From: Johnsonella sp. | GTDB taxonomy: Bacteria > Bacillota > Clostridia > Lachnospirales > Lachnospiraceae | Direction: 5' to 3' | DNA: 64,000 bases | Assembly: GCA_030529445.1 (NCBI GenBank) | Contig: JAUMWW010000011.1 | Location: 1 to 64,000, forward strand | Shown here: positions 26,241 to 34,983 of the stretch, one piece after another | How the letters are laid out: every line of letters starts with the position of its first letter | Position numbering within the stretch: the stretch's first letter is position 1 | Notes under the pieces: model-generated | Seen by the model: only the letters and a program-made list of their open reading frames with translations | The model's database searches: none | What the model was told of the DNA's origin: nothing | Made by a program: the position numbers and the translations under genes

Positions 26241-26258
26241 GACCGGACCTTCTTTCGA

Positions 26259-26840
26259 CTATGCGTTTAAAATCTTTCCTATGCTTCCGCCCGGATGATT
26301 TTTTCCGAAACTTTCTTTGTCTACTTCGAAACGGTTGGCAAGTTCAACGGCAATCCCCTGCAAAACGATAAGGTAGGTGGTCGTTGAGTTATTCGGAACG
26401 ATATCCCACTGGTCGCCCTCATGTTCAAGATCCATCAGCAGAGTTTCCTCCGCCAAATCGCATACTTGTGAGCTCTTATTAAAAGTCATCGCCCAAAGCC
26501 TGCAATCCCTTGCTTTTAAGTGATGCCCAAGAACTATCGTTTCCGAAGTGTTTCCGCTCTTGGAAAGCAGTATCACCAGATCACCGTCTTTTACTATTCC
26601 CAAATCACCGTGCACGGCTGTATTCGTATGCAAAAAACCGGCATTTAATCCGTAAGAATTCATTGTACCGACAAATTTCTCACAGATGGGAACATTTTTT
26701 CCCAATCCGGAAGTAATGATTTTATTTCCGCGCTTAATCGTCCGGAAACATTCTTCCACAAGCATTTCATACTTTTCTTCATCAATGGATGCAATCGCTT
26801 TCCTAAGAATTTCAAAGTTTTTCTCGTAGTATTTTATCAT
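26259..26840 (-). CDS. SIS-domain sugar-phosphate isomerase (KdsD/GutQ-like, no CBS)
   Basis: A 193-residue single SIS domain. The start ATG at 26840 follows AAAAGGAG. GLGKNVPI and LLSKSGNTSETI form the phosphate-binding loops, and the end KNHPGGSIGKIL is typical of arabinose-5-phosphate isomerases of the KdsD/GutQ/KpsF group, but the CBS pair that usually follows is absent. It probably interconverts a ketose and an aldose phosphate for a sugar of the glycan. A sedoheptulose-7-phosphate isomerase role feeding the HddA-like kinase is an inference; GmhA-specific residues were not checked. Confidence 0.7.
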   Translation of the reverse strand: MIKYYEKNFEILRKAIASIDEEKYEMLVEECFRTIKRGNKIITSGLGKNVPICEKFVGTMNSYGLNAGFLHTNTAVHGDLGIVKDGDLVILLSKSGNTSETIVLGHHLKARDCRLWAMTFNKSSQVCDLAEETLLMDLEHEGDQWDIVPNNSTTTYLIVLQGIAVELANRFEVDKESFGKNHPGGSIGKILNA

Positions 26841-26853
26841 CGCACACTCCTTT

Positions 26854-27948
26854 TTATCCAAGAACAATCTTGCATATTTTCTCTACGTTTTCCGGCTCCA
26901 GATCTGCATACATCGGAAGACATAAAACATGTGTTGACATATATTCCGCTACGGGCGTTCTTCCCTTATCAAAATCCTTATAGCAGGAAAAGCAACTGGT
27001 AAGCGGATAAAAATACTTTCTTGCCAATATTCCCTCTTCTCCCAATCTTCTTGCGACCTCATCTCTATTGTACTTATACTCATCGGTAAAGATCACCGGA
27101 TAGTAGGCATAATTTCTCTCCAGCCCCGCAATCTCCGGCAGGAGCTTGATTCCCCGGGTTCCTCTTAAGAAGGAATCGTAGACTTCAAAAACAAGTTTTC
27201 TTTTCCTGATCTCCTCATCAACATGCCTGATGTTGCAAAGTCCCATCGCAGAATGGAATTCGCTCAGCTTTGCATTTGTCCCGATATGATCCGCCTCTTC
27301 CCCTCCCGGGCATAGACCGAAATCCCTCAAATGCCTTATTTTTTCTCCGAGCCCTTCTCCCTTGAAGCTCAGTCCCCCCCCCTCCACGGTATGGAAAACC
27401 TTTGTTGCATGGAAGGAATACATCGACATATCTCCGTATCCCGCCATCGAAGCTCCTTTATATTTCGCTCCGAAAGAGTGAGCGGCATCATAGATCACTT
27501 TCAGTCCGTTTTTTCTGGCAATTTCATCGATCTCCTCGATATGGCAGGGAATGCCGTATACATGCACTCCCATAATCGCAGAAGTCTTATCGCTGATCAA
27601 GTCTTCGATCTTCTTCGGATCTATCGTCCATCTTTCCGGATCAATATCGCAAAATACCGGTTTAAGACCGCTTCTTACGATGGAATTGGTAGAAGAGATA
27701 AAGGTGAAAGGTGTGGTGATAATTTCTCCCTCGATCTCCAATGCCTCCAGACCGATTTCCAGTGCACAGTGCCCGTTGGTAAAGAGCTCAAATTCTTCGA
27801 CTTGAAAATACTCTTTTAATTCTGCGGAAAGCCGCTTATGCTTCTCTCCGACATTGGTAAGCCATCTGCTCTCCCAAAGTCCCGATATCTCCTCCATATA
27901 CTCCTCTATGGGCGGCATGGAGGATCTGGTTACAAGTATTTTTTTCAT
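26854..27948 (-). CDS. DegT/DnrJ/EryC1/StrS aminotransferase
   Basis: A 364-residue PLP enzyme of the sugar aminotransferase family. Lys183 in YSFHATKVFHTVEGG forms the aldimine, Asp154 in YDAAHSFGA contacts the pyridine nitrogen, and the start VTRSSMPPIEEYMEEI is family-like. It is expected to aminate a nucleotide-linked keto-sugar, giving an amino sugar in the surface glycan. No dehydratase or epimerase for that keto-sugar is in the window, so the substrate must come from genes elsewhere. Weak GAGG box before the ATG. The SIS gene begins 13 bases after its stop. Confidence 0.88.
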   Translation of the reverse strand: MKKILVTRSSMPPIEEYMEEISGLWESRWLTNVGEKHKRLSAELKEYFQVEEFELFTNGHCALEIGLEALEIEGEIITTPFTFISSTNSIVRSGLKPVFCDIDPERWTIDPKKIEDLISDKTSAIMGVHVYGIPCHIEEIDEIARKNGLKVIYDAAHSFGAKYKGASMAGYGDMSMYSFHATKVFHTVEGGGLSFKGEGLGEKIRHLRDFGLCPGGEEADHIGTNAKLSEFHSAMGLCNIRHVDEEIRKRKLVFEVYDSFLRGTRGIKLLPEIAGLERNYAYYPVIFTDEYKYNRDEVARRLGEEGILARKYFYPLTSCFSCYKDFDKGRTPVAEYMSTHVLCLPMYADLEPENVEKICKIVLG

Positions 27949-27975
27949 TTTTATAACCTCTTATTTTTAGTATTT

Positions 27976-29865
27976 TTATTTCCACTTTACAAAAAATCGG
28001 ATCAGTTTCTGATTTCTGAAAAAGCTTTTATGCTTATAATAAAAGCTATATACAAAATCGGGGATTCTGATGATTCCAAATAATTTTGGAACAACTCTGG
28101 AAGTATCTCTGCTGTTTCCCTTGCTGAACTTCGATAAGGAAAGCTCTATTCTCTCATCTATAAAAACAGGAACTCCCGGTTTATTAAAGGAATAAATAAA
28201 ATGTGTATTATGCGAGGGGTATATGACATGCAGATCTCTTCCTCTGGATGCCAATAATTCACAAAATCCGTTTCTCGTGGCATATACCGAATGGCATTTC
28301 ATTCCTATATAAGTAATTTCTTCCGCACTGAGATCTTCAAAACGAGTTCCCTTAACCGTGTATTGACGAGTCTTCGGCGCAGAGATCACTCGAAGCCCCT
28401 CCTCTTTCAATTCTGAGGCTATATCTGCCCAATATCTTTCAGAAACACAATCTATCGTTATCGCTTCCGGAAGGAAAAGAACCGTTTTTGAAAGATCCCC
28501 GATTCGTTTCATCTTCTTCAGGCTCTTTGAGGAAAGCTCGGGTATCCTATCGGGATACTTCAGTTTCGTATCCTCATCTAAGCCGAAGAAGCGGTACAGC
28601 CAAGGCAAAAATCTTTCCGTTGAATACAGCCCGTGGATCGGAGCATAATACAGACTCTCTTCCTTATGTGCAAAGGGATGTGCCACATAAATTTTCCCCT
28701 TGGTGGGATTCGGATATCTATTACTCAATACTTCTAAATCCAATCCCTCCGTATCAACCAAAATATAGTCTTCTATACCATAAAGCTTAGGAATAAATTC
28801 GTGCTCTTCCTGTACCAGGAGACAGATAGAAGCACCTCTCAACATCTCCAATTCCTGTTTCAATGCACAAACGATTACCGTAAAGCCAATACCGGCATTA
28901 CACAGATAATAATACTTTTCTTCTGAAAAAAACTCTTCTTTTAAGATGATGCTCTGTTTAATATCGGATTTATTCATGCGCTCCTTCATTTCACCACTCT
29001 TGTCGGTATGTATTTTCAACGGTCTTTTAATATAATTATTTTTATACAGCTGCAAGCGAAAATCAGCCTGCAACATGCATTCCGAAAAAATCTTATCTGC
29101 AATAACGTTATTTGTCTCTTTATTAAAATCAATTGCGTTTTGAATGAAGGTATTCAAAAATTCAACCGGTGTAATACCCGAACAAACACCTGCACCGGTT
29201 CTTTGATATACCGTCATCGGCATATCTATATAATAATAATTGCCTTTCAGAAGAAGATAATAAAACTGCGTAAAATCAAATAATACACTTTCCTTATATT
29301 TTATTTCCTTCAAATCAATCGCCGAGGACCTGATCAGTCGGGAAGATACATAGGGAATATAGCCTCCTTCCGTCTTATGCAAAAAATCCTTATATTTAAA
29401 AATATTTTTTGTTTTCAAAAATTTCTGTGTACAGCAAAGAGAATTTTCTTCATATTCTCTGCTTGTCTCATCCAGCGATATCAAATAGGAATTATGACCG
29501 CAAAAACTGCATTCCGGATACTTCTCCATTACAGAGATCTGCAACTGAAGCTTATGATCATTACACCAATAATCATCCCCTTCAAGAATCATAAAATATT
29601 TCGTATCTACCGATTCCAACGCTCTCCATATGTTCGCCTGCGCTCCCATATTCTTTTTCGCTCTAAATACATTGATTTTATCCGAATATCGAGAAGCATA
29701 TTCCTCGATAATTTCTCCCGTCCTATCCGGAGAGGCATCATCAAAAATATTGATTTTATAGAGATATTCCGTCTTCTGAGAAAGAATGGAGTCCAATGCT
29801 CTTCCTATATATTTCTCATGCTTATATGTTACTACCAAAATCGTACATAAAATTCGCTCTTCCAT
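27976..29865 (-). CDS. Two-domain glycosyltransferase: GT2 + GT9-like domain
   Basis: The ATG at 29865 follows AAGGGGG. Of 629 residues, 1-220 are a GT-A family 2 transferase: LVVTYKHEKYIGRALDSILS, NIFDDASPDRTG and EGDDYW (DDxW near 97-100, the metal-binding motif). Residues from about 310 to 560 form a second domain, starting YYYLCNAGIG, that is clearly homologous to the whole of the next upstream gene (shared YGIE, AHPF.HKE, STE.FLPW...FG, and YPSHN). That domain resembles the GT-B heptosyltransferase-like (GT9) fold by its GxG start, but this is inference. The tail is basic. Likely two sequential sugar additions by one protein. Confidence 0.7.
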   Translation of the reverse strand: MEERILCTILVVTYKHEKYIGRALDSILSQKTEYLYKINIFDDASPDRTGEIIEEYASRYSDKINVFRAKKNMGAQANIWRALESVDTKYFMILEGDDYWCNDHKLQLQISVMEKYPECSFCGHNSYLISLDETSREYEENSLCCTQKFLKTKNIFKYKDFLHKTEGGYIPYVSSRLIRSSAIDLKEIKYKESVLFDFTQFYYLLLKGNYYYIDMPMTVYQRTGAGVCSGITPVEFLNTFIQNAIDFNKETNNVIADKIFSECMLQADFRLQLYKNNYIKRPLKIHTDKSGEMKERMNKSDIKQSIILKEEFFSEEKYYYLCNAGIGFTVIVCALKQELEMLRGASICLLVQEEHEFIPKLYGIEDYILVDTEGLDLEVLSNRYPNPTKGKIYVAHPFAHKEESLYYAPIHGLYSTERFLPWLYRFFGLDEDTKLKYPDRIPELSSKSLKKMKRIGDLSKTVLFLPEAITIDCVSERYWADIASELKEEGLRVISAPKTRQYTVKGTRFEDLSAEEITYIGMKCHSVYATRNGFCELLASRGRDLHVIYPSHNTHFIYSFNKPGVPVFIDERIELSLSKFSKGNSRDTSRVVPKLFGIIRIPDFVYSFYYKHKSFFRNQKLIRFFVKWK

Positions 29866-29875
29866 TATATCCCCC

Positions 29876-30709
29876 TTACCATTGCTCACTTATCACTATT
29901 TCTTCGTTGATTTTGGTACATCTGAACATATCATTTAAACAGTAAAGAAAATATGCCCTATGTGTAGGATAATAAACATAGAGATTCTTTCCGCGGCTGA
30001 AAAGTATATCACAAAGCCCGCTCCTGACCGAATAAACCTCCTTGCAATATAGCCCCAGTTGCACCGCTTCCAGGGAACTTAAATTTACATACGCAGTTCC
30101 GGGCAGGGTATTGGTCTTATCAATCACATTGGAAATGACAAAGTCGCCTCTGTTTTTTATTTTCTTGATTTTTTCTTTCCAAAAATTTATATTTATTCTT
30201 ACCATGGAGGTCGCTTCGGGACTGATCATCACTATTTTTTCAAGAGGAGCAATTTTCTCAATCTTCTCTCTTAACTTATCCGTCATTTCCGGATATCTGA
30301 TAGGATACTTCATTTCGGTAGACTTATCCATACCAAAAAAACCCATATACCAAGGTAAAAATTTTTCGGTAGATACCTGGTCGCGAACAGGCTGGAACAT
30401 TTTTGCCAATTCTTTATGAAAAACCGGATGAGCGGCAAATATCTTTCCCGGAGTCGGAAATCTGACAGCTTGAGACTCTATATACTTCATGTCTTCCTTC
30501 GAATTAATGATATAGAACTCCTCTATCCCATACATGGGGGGAATAAATGCATGTGTGTCTTTTACTAAAAATATAACTTTTGCCTTGAATTTTTCTTCCA
30601 AATCAGTTTTGATGGCTGCCGTAACCATCGTATCTCCAAGCCCCGCTCCGCAATAGTAATAGTATGTATCCGAAGCAAGTTCCATATCTCTAAAGTAAGA
30701 TTTTCCCAA
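29876..30709 (-). CDS. GT9-like glycosyltransferase domain protein (paralogue of neighbour)
   Basis: About 277 residues. No ATG fits a ribosome site; a TTG at 30709, seven bases after GGAGGG, is the likely start. The chain opens YYYYCGAGLGDTMVTAAIK, like the GxGD loop of ADP-heptose/GT9 transferases, continues with MYGIEEF, AAHPVFHKE, STEKFLPWYMGFFGM, and ends YYPTHRAYFLY. It is a stand-alone version of the C-terminal domain of the adjacent two-domain gene (about 40 percent similar by eye), so one probably arose by duplication. Donor unknown; no LPS is expected, so a heptose or similar sugar in a Gram-positive glycan is possible. Confidence 0.6.
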   Translation of the reverse strand: MGKSYFRDMELASDTYYYYCGAGLGDTMVTAAIKTDLEEKFKAKVIFLVKDTHAFIPPMYGIEEFYIINSKEDMKYIESQAVRFPTPGKIFAAHPVFHKELAKMFQPVRDQVSTEKFLPWYMGFFGMDKSTEMKYPIRYPEMTDKLREKIEKIAPLEKIVMISPEATSMVRININFWKEKIKKIKNRGDFVISNVIDKTNTLPGTAYVNLSSLEAVQLGLYCKEVYSVRSGLCDILFSRGKNLYVYYPTHRAYFLYCLNDMFRCTKINEEIVISEQW

Positions 30710-30711
30710 GA

Positions 30712-31983
30712 TCAGACCCTCCAATCCAATAATACTTCTATTGCATCTACGTCAAAAACAGGTATTTTATGCTCAAGATATACCGCCTTTCTCTCCGCAT
30801 AAGCATTATCCACAAATATCGATTTCTTATCCTTAATGTATTTTGCCTTATTATCCTTCGGATCAATCAAATGCACCTCGTCAAATAATTTCCTCGGAAT
30901 CAGATAATGATCCATATCCTCAAAAATATCCGTTTCGTGCTTTGTAATGAGTACGATCTTCTTCCCTTTATTTTTGCACTGATACAGAAAAGAAATTGCC
31001 GGAAGATATACCTCTTTGTCAATAATCAAGGTATCGTCAAAATCAAAATACACCGTATCGTATTCATAATCTATTTTATACCTGGATATCAATGTGCGAT
31101 CCACCGTAATATGATAAGGATTCAGGATAATGTCGATATCCCAATCCATCGCATCATATACACTAAGCAGCGGAAGATTAACCCCTCTTGCCCTTGCCAT
31201 GCACATCGTTCCTGCACATCGGGTGGAAATTTCAAGCAGCTTCCATGCATCATCTTTATCTTTTTTCAGCTGAAACCACCAGAGTCCTCTGAACTTGAGG
31301 GAAGTATTTATTTTTTGCGCAATCGATCGCAATTCATTGCTGAGCTCCACATCCGATGCCGAAACCGATACCCCCGCAAAAATCCGGTTTCTTGAACGCG
31401 GCAGAATAATCCTGAGTTCTCCTTTTCTGTCCGTGAAGCAGTCTACCGTCAATTCCTCCCCGGGAAGATATTCACAAATAACATAGTCCGAAAAATCCGC
31501 CTTCTCCGGAATATCTTCTGCCGATCTTAAAAGCTTTGCTCCGACTGCTCCCTGTCCCTCTTTCGGCTTGATAAAGACGGGAAAGTCTTCAATTTCCGTA
31601 TATATTTTCGGACAGAATTCTTCTTCTTTAAATAATTCATAGGTTTCCGCCTTATTTCTGCAAATCCGCGAAGTCATCCGATCTGCCGAGATGATCTTGG
31701 CTTTGATTCTCTCCTTATTATCCGCAAAAAATTTTGCAACCGTATCATGAGTCGGAAAAACAATATCTATTTGATTCTCTTCGATCAGTCGATTGAAGGC
31801 TTCAAAAAAATCGTCATCGCTGATCATGGGAAGACCTGAAAAATAATTTTTAAACACATACTCCCCATGCTTATCTATGGAAGAGGCGCCGTAGAGCCTT
31901 ATATTGACACAAGTAGAGAGTGCATCATGCAACTCGACCGAATTAATCTCTCCTGCCGGAAAAATCAAAACTCCTATTTTCAT
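30712..31983 (-). CDS. ATP-grasp ligase fused to a HAD domain
   Basis: 423 residues; the ATG at 31983 follows GGAG with six-base spacing. Residues 1-300 are ATP-grasp-like: an N-terminal pre-ATP domain, FPTHDTVAKFF, VFIKPKEGQGAVGAKLL (ATP loop), VICEYLPGEELTVDCF and LLEISTRCAGTM (metal site). From about 315 there is a HAD domain: YFDFDDTLI (Asp nucleophile region), VLITKH, and SIFVDNAYAERKAV. ATP-grasp enzymes make acyl-phosphate-dependent bonds such as amides; fused here to a phosphatase fold. It may attach an amino acid or similar group to a sugar. Upstream and downstream genes overlap or touch it, so it is part of the operon. Confidence 0.72.
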   Translation of the reverse strand: MKIGVLIFPAGEINSVELHDALSTCVNIRLYGASSIDKHGEYVFKNYFSGLPMISDDDFFEAFNRLIEENQIDIVFPTHDTVAKFFADNKERIKAKIISADRMTSRICRNKAETYELFKEEEFCPKIYTEIEDFPVFIKPKEGQGAVGAKLLRSAEDIPEKADFSDYVICEYLPGEELTVDCFTDRKGELRIILPRSRNRIFAGVSVSASDVELSNELRSIAQKINTSLKFRGLWWFQLKKDKDDAWKLLEISTRCAGTMCMARARGVNLPLLSVYDAMDWDIDIILNPYHITVDRTLISRYKIDYEYDTVYFDFDDTLIIDKEVYLPAISFLYQCKNKGKKIVLITKHETDIFEDMDHYLIPRKLFDEVHLIDPKDNKAKYIKDKKSIFVDNAYAERKAVYLEHKIPVFDVDAIEVLLDWRV

Positions 31984-32021
31984 ATTTTTCTCCAAATACT
32001 CTCCAAATAATAATGAAAACT

Positions 32022-32960
32022 CTATTTTCCTTTTATAAATTCCTTAACCGTATCTGCAATTATTTCCATCTCCGCTCTCGTATATCTTTGATCAATCGGC
32101 AAGGGGCAGAGCCTGTTTTCCAATACCTTTCCGAAGCCGCCGTCTTTTTGCCCTCTCCAATATGTTGCCACAAAAATTCCTTCCGATATGAGCCTTTCTC
32201 TTAATCCCTCCCTTGAACATAAAAAGGGATATACCATAGGAATTTGCTGCTCCCTCTCAAGCTTCAATTCATTGAATTTTTCCAGGTTTTCATGCAAAAA
32301 CTCATAGTTTTCAATTCTTGATTTTTTAACCTGCTCATAATCGATCGAGGAAAGAATGCTTCGTGTTAAGGAAGACATTTCCTTTATTCCTTCCCGATCA
32401 AGAATTTCTTCATTGCGCTGAAAATCCGAATATCCTTCCCGGGCTCCGAGCTCTCGTCTTTTCAGAAGATAAGGCATTCTATCCCAAGAAATATCTTGTT
32501 CCAGTTCCATTGCCTTGTGTTCATCTGAAATATATAAGTATGCTCCATCCGAAACACCGAAAAACTTTCTTGCAGAATTAAATCCCATATTACCTTGTCT
32601 GATCGAAAAAAAACTTTGAGAATCATCAATAATTAGATTTTTAACCGTTTCTTTCATTCTTCTAACTTGCCTTGCAGATATGCCAAAATAATTTGTATAT
32701 AAGACAAAATCACCCTGTTTAAATTTTATCTTAGGCATCATATTCTCATCAATATCATAGAACGAGTATTTGCAATTCTCTGTCTCAAGAACGTCCCATA
32801 TAATCGGACAGGTATATGCCGGTATCCATATCATTTTTATTCCCAAGACTCTGATAAAATATCTCAAACAGCTTCTTCCAGAATTCAATCTTATACAATC
32901 TTGGTAATATTCCTTTTCTTTTTTGAGCTCAAGCTCAAAATATCCGCCTATCTCTCTCAT
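32022..32960 (-). CDS. Short PLP-dependent aminotransferase-like enzyme
   Basis: 312 residues, shorter than normal fold-type I enzymes (about 360-400). NSGRSCLRYFI, FVLYTNYFG, IIDDSQSFFS (Asp113) and FNSARKFFGVSDGAYL (Lys132) mark a DegT-like PLP core, with the Lys as probable aldimine residue. It lacks the extra N-terminal portion of typical sugar aminotransferases, so activity on a sugar is not certain. It lies just after the WbqC-like gene (gap four bases), and WbqC proteins often pair with DegT-like enzymes in O-antigen loci. Confidence 0.62.
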   Translation of the reverse strand: MREIGGYFELELKKEKEYYQDCIRLNSGRSCLRYFIRVLGIKMIWIPAYTCPIIWDVLETENCKYSFYDIDENMMPKIKFKQGDFVLYTNYFGISARQVRRMKETVKNLIIDDSQSFFSIRQGNMGFNSARKFFGVSDGAYLYISDEHKAMELEQDISWDRMPYLLKRRELGAREGYSDFQRNEEILDREGIKEMSSLTRSILSSIDYEQVKKSRIENYEFLHENLEKFNELKLEREQQIPMVYPFLCSREGLRERLISEGIFVATYWRGQKDGGFGKVLENRLCPLPIDQRYTRAEMEIIADTVKEFIKGK

Positions 32961-32964
32961 TATC

Positions 32965-33675
32965 TTATACTTCCAAACTATAATCAGAAAGCATCTTTTT
33001 TATTTCTTCCTTACTGTTAAACATCATTACATCCACAATGGATAAATTCGGCACAAATTCATTATTGAATTGTTTATAAACTATATCTCCGGTCTTAAGA
33101 AAATTGAGCTTAAGCCCCTCTTTTTCAAAGTCTTTGCTTTCATAAAGCTCCTTTCCTCCGATTGCATTAATATAGGTATCTCCTCCTAAGTGCTTGCAAA
33201 TTTCTATTACGCGCGCTTCTTTCTTAAGATCATTGTTTTTTTCGATCTTTGAAGAAAGAATCAGTTCTGTCTCTATTTGCAAATATTTGCAGATTTCTCT
33301 GATAGAATTTTCAATGAAACAAGATAAATTATTTGTTTCAAAGTAAACTATTTCCTCCAAAACTGCATATACCTCCTGATAAAATGGAGCCTTTTTATAT
33401 GCCATCGTAAAGGTCGAAAGTAATTTTTCCATCGGATTATATTTCTCTTTGGAGGGCATTAATTCAACTTCATTTATCTTCTTAAATGAACTTGCTTCTT
33501 TCATAATAATATTAAAAATCTTTGCCTCCCCTTGATAAAGATAGCGATTTCGATTAATCCAACCACCTTTTATAAAATTCACATCATCATAAATGACATA
33601 TTTGTCTACACATTGAATTAACTGCCAGTAACCAATATATGGCAAAAAATATGGCTGCATAATACCTATTTTCAA
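32965..33675 (-). CDS. WbqC family protein
   Basis: 236 residues. The family start MKIGIMQPYFLPYIGYWQLI, then DDVNFIKGGWINRN and later INAIGGKELY, KFLKTGD-like stretches and IVDVMMFN, match the WbqC family found in O-antigen and capsule loci. Their exact reaction is not well established; an amidation or acyl transfer on an amino sugar has been suggested for relatives. Its AT content is higher than that of housekeeping genes nearby (many AAA, ATA codons), consistent with transfer of this part of the locus. Confidence 0.8.
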   Translation of the reverse strand: MKIGIMQPYFLPYIGYWQLIQCVDKYVIYDDVNFIKGGWINRNRYLYQGEAKIFNIIMKEASSFKKINEVELMPSKEKYNPMEKLLSTFTMAYKKAPFYQEVYAVLEEIVYFETNNLSCFIENSIREICKYLQIETELILSSKIEKNNDLKKEARVIEICKHLGGDTYINAIGGKELYESKDFEKEGLKLNFLKTGDIVYKQFNNEFVPNLSIVDVMMFNSKEEIKKMLSDYSLEV

Positions 33676-33693
33676 TCTTACACCTCCAAATTG

Positions 33694-34596
33694 CTATCCT
33701 TTAAAATGTATTCTATATATTTTTTTCAATAATGTAAAGTTTTTTAAAGACGGGCGGAAGAAAAACTTAAGCGTCGCTCTTAATACCAAATTTCTTTCAA
33801 AATCTGAAAATACAATATTTTCCCCGGTATTTTCATGTATATACATTTCCAGCTTCTTGCTTAACTCATAATCTGTCAGATAGGAATGAAAATCACTATA
33901 TATCCGATGGGTTGCATTGCTCTTATTCTCTGTATGTATTCTGTATGCAGCCATGATTTCGGGGATCCTGTATATCTTTCCCCTGCAGGCAAGCATGACC
34001 GCTATCGTCCGATCCGCTATTGTATAATGAATTCTGCTGATCGTATCCGGAGAACAATCGGCATGGAATATATTTTTATGCAAAACGGAAACTGGATGAC
34101 CGGGAAGAAAAATCCCCCGAAAATCTTCCAGCCCATACTCTCTTTTCTCGGAAATCCAGCTTATCTTCTGGTCTTTTAATGGGTTTCCTTCCCTGTCTAC
34201 CCTGGATACATCATGTGTACACGCAATATATGAAGGATTTTCTTCAAGAAAACTCACCTGTATATGAAGCTTGTTTTGATCCGTCCAATAATCATCTCCC
34301 TCACAGCCTGCAATATATTTTCCCCTGCATTGTTTTAAGAGATCTACCAGATTATTCGCAGGACCGATATTCTTTTCCCGCAGTGTCGCCCTTATGATAT
34401 CGGGATATCTCTTTGCATATTCTTTTACGATCTGAGCGGTTCCGTCTCCGGAGGCATCATCTCCGATTAAAACTTCTATCTTAAAATCGGCAAGCTGAGC
34501 CAAAACGCTTTCTATCGCCTGAGAAATATAATCACGGTGATTATAGGTGAGCATCACCACACTCACCTTCACCGATTCCTTCTCTTCTGTCAACAT
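33694..34596 (-). CDS. Family 2 glycosyltransferase
   Basis: 300 residues. GT-A fold with VSVVMLTYNHRDYISQAIESVL at the start, GDDASGDGT, and GCEGDDYWTDQNKL containing the DDxW metal-binding region. It resembles the first domain of the fused gene at 28-30 kb in these motifs. It adds one sugar to the growing glycan at the cytoplasmic face. No transmembrane segment is seen. Acceptor and donor unknown. Confidence 0.85.
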   Translation of the reverse strand: MLTEEKESVKVSVVMLTYNHRDYISQAIESVLAQLADFKIEVLIGDDASGDGTAQIVKEYAKRYPDIIRATLREKNIGPANNLVDLLKQCRGKYIAGCEGDDYWTDQNKLHIQVSFLEENPSYIACTHDVSRVDREGNPLKDQKISWISEKREYGLEDFRGIFLPGHPVSVLHKNIFHADCSPDTISRIHYTIADRTIAVMLACRGKIYRIPEIMAAYRIHTENKSNATHRIYSDFHSYLTDYELSKKLEMYIHENTGENIVFSDFERNLVLRATLKFFFRPSLKNFTLLKKIYRIHFKG

Positions 34597-34614
34597 CCTC
34601 TTATTCCTTTATGA

Positions 34615-34983
34615 CTAAAGCTTATCATCTATACGAATTTTTACATCACAGCCCCTGTCTCTGTCCTGATTAACGGCATAAGCCATATCCAAGCCCGAGG
34701 GCTTCCTGTCATTAAAGAGTATTCTCTCTCCAAATGGTATATTATTCAGGATGGAATTGTAACGGATTCCGTTTTTCAATAAAAACTCTTCGGTTTCTTC
34801 CATTACCTCATCCGCTCTTGCCGTCAGAATAATAATATAATCTTCTTCGGGAATCTGTGCAAAGAGCTCTTTTACTCCGGGGAGGAGAATATCTCCTCCC
34901 TCTTTATAGCCGTTATGGCGAAGCAGGGTTCCGTCCAAATCGAAAATCCAAGTTTTCGGCAATGATGACAGGTTCAATATCAA
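34615..34983 (-). CDS. Small HAD-superfamily phosphatase (capsule-type)
   Basis: 122 residues. Motif I WIFDLDGTLL (Asp15, Asp17), motif II IILTARAD, and a later NDRKPSGLDM with no cap domain. It starts within the last bases of the fused ATPase gene (four-base overlap, ATGA), so the two are translated together. Its partner there carries nucleotidyltransferase and kinase domains, so this enzyme may remove a phosphate from the same sugar or alcohol intermediate. A GmhB-like role with the HddA-like kinase is possible but the motifs do not prove it. Confidence 0.65.
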   Translation of the reverse strand: MILNLSSLPKTWIFDLDGTLLRHNGYKEGGDILLPGVKELFAQIPEEDYIIILTARADEVMEETEEFLLKNGIRYNSILNNIPFGERILFNDRKPSGLDMAYAVNQDRDRGCDVKIRIDDKL

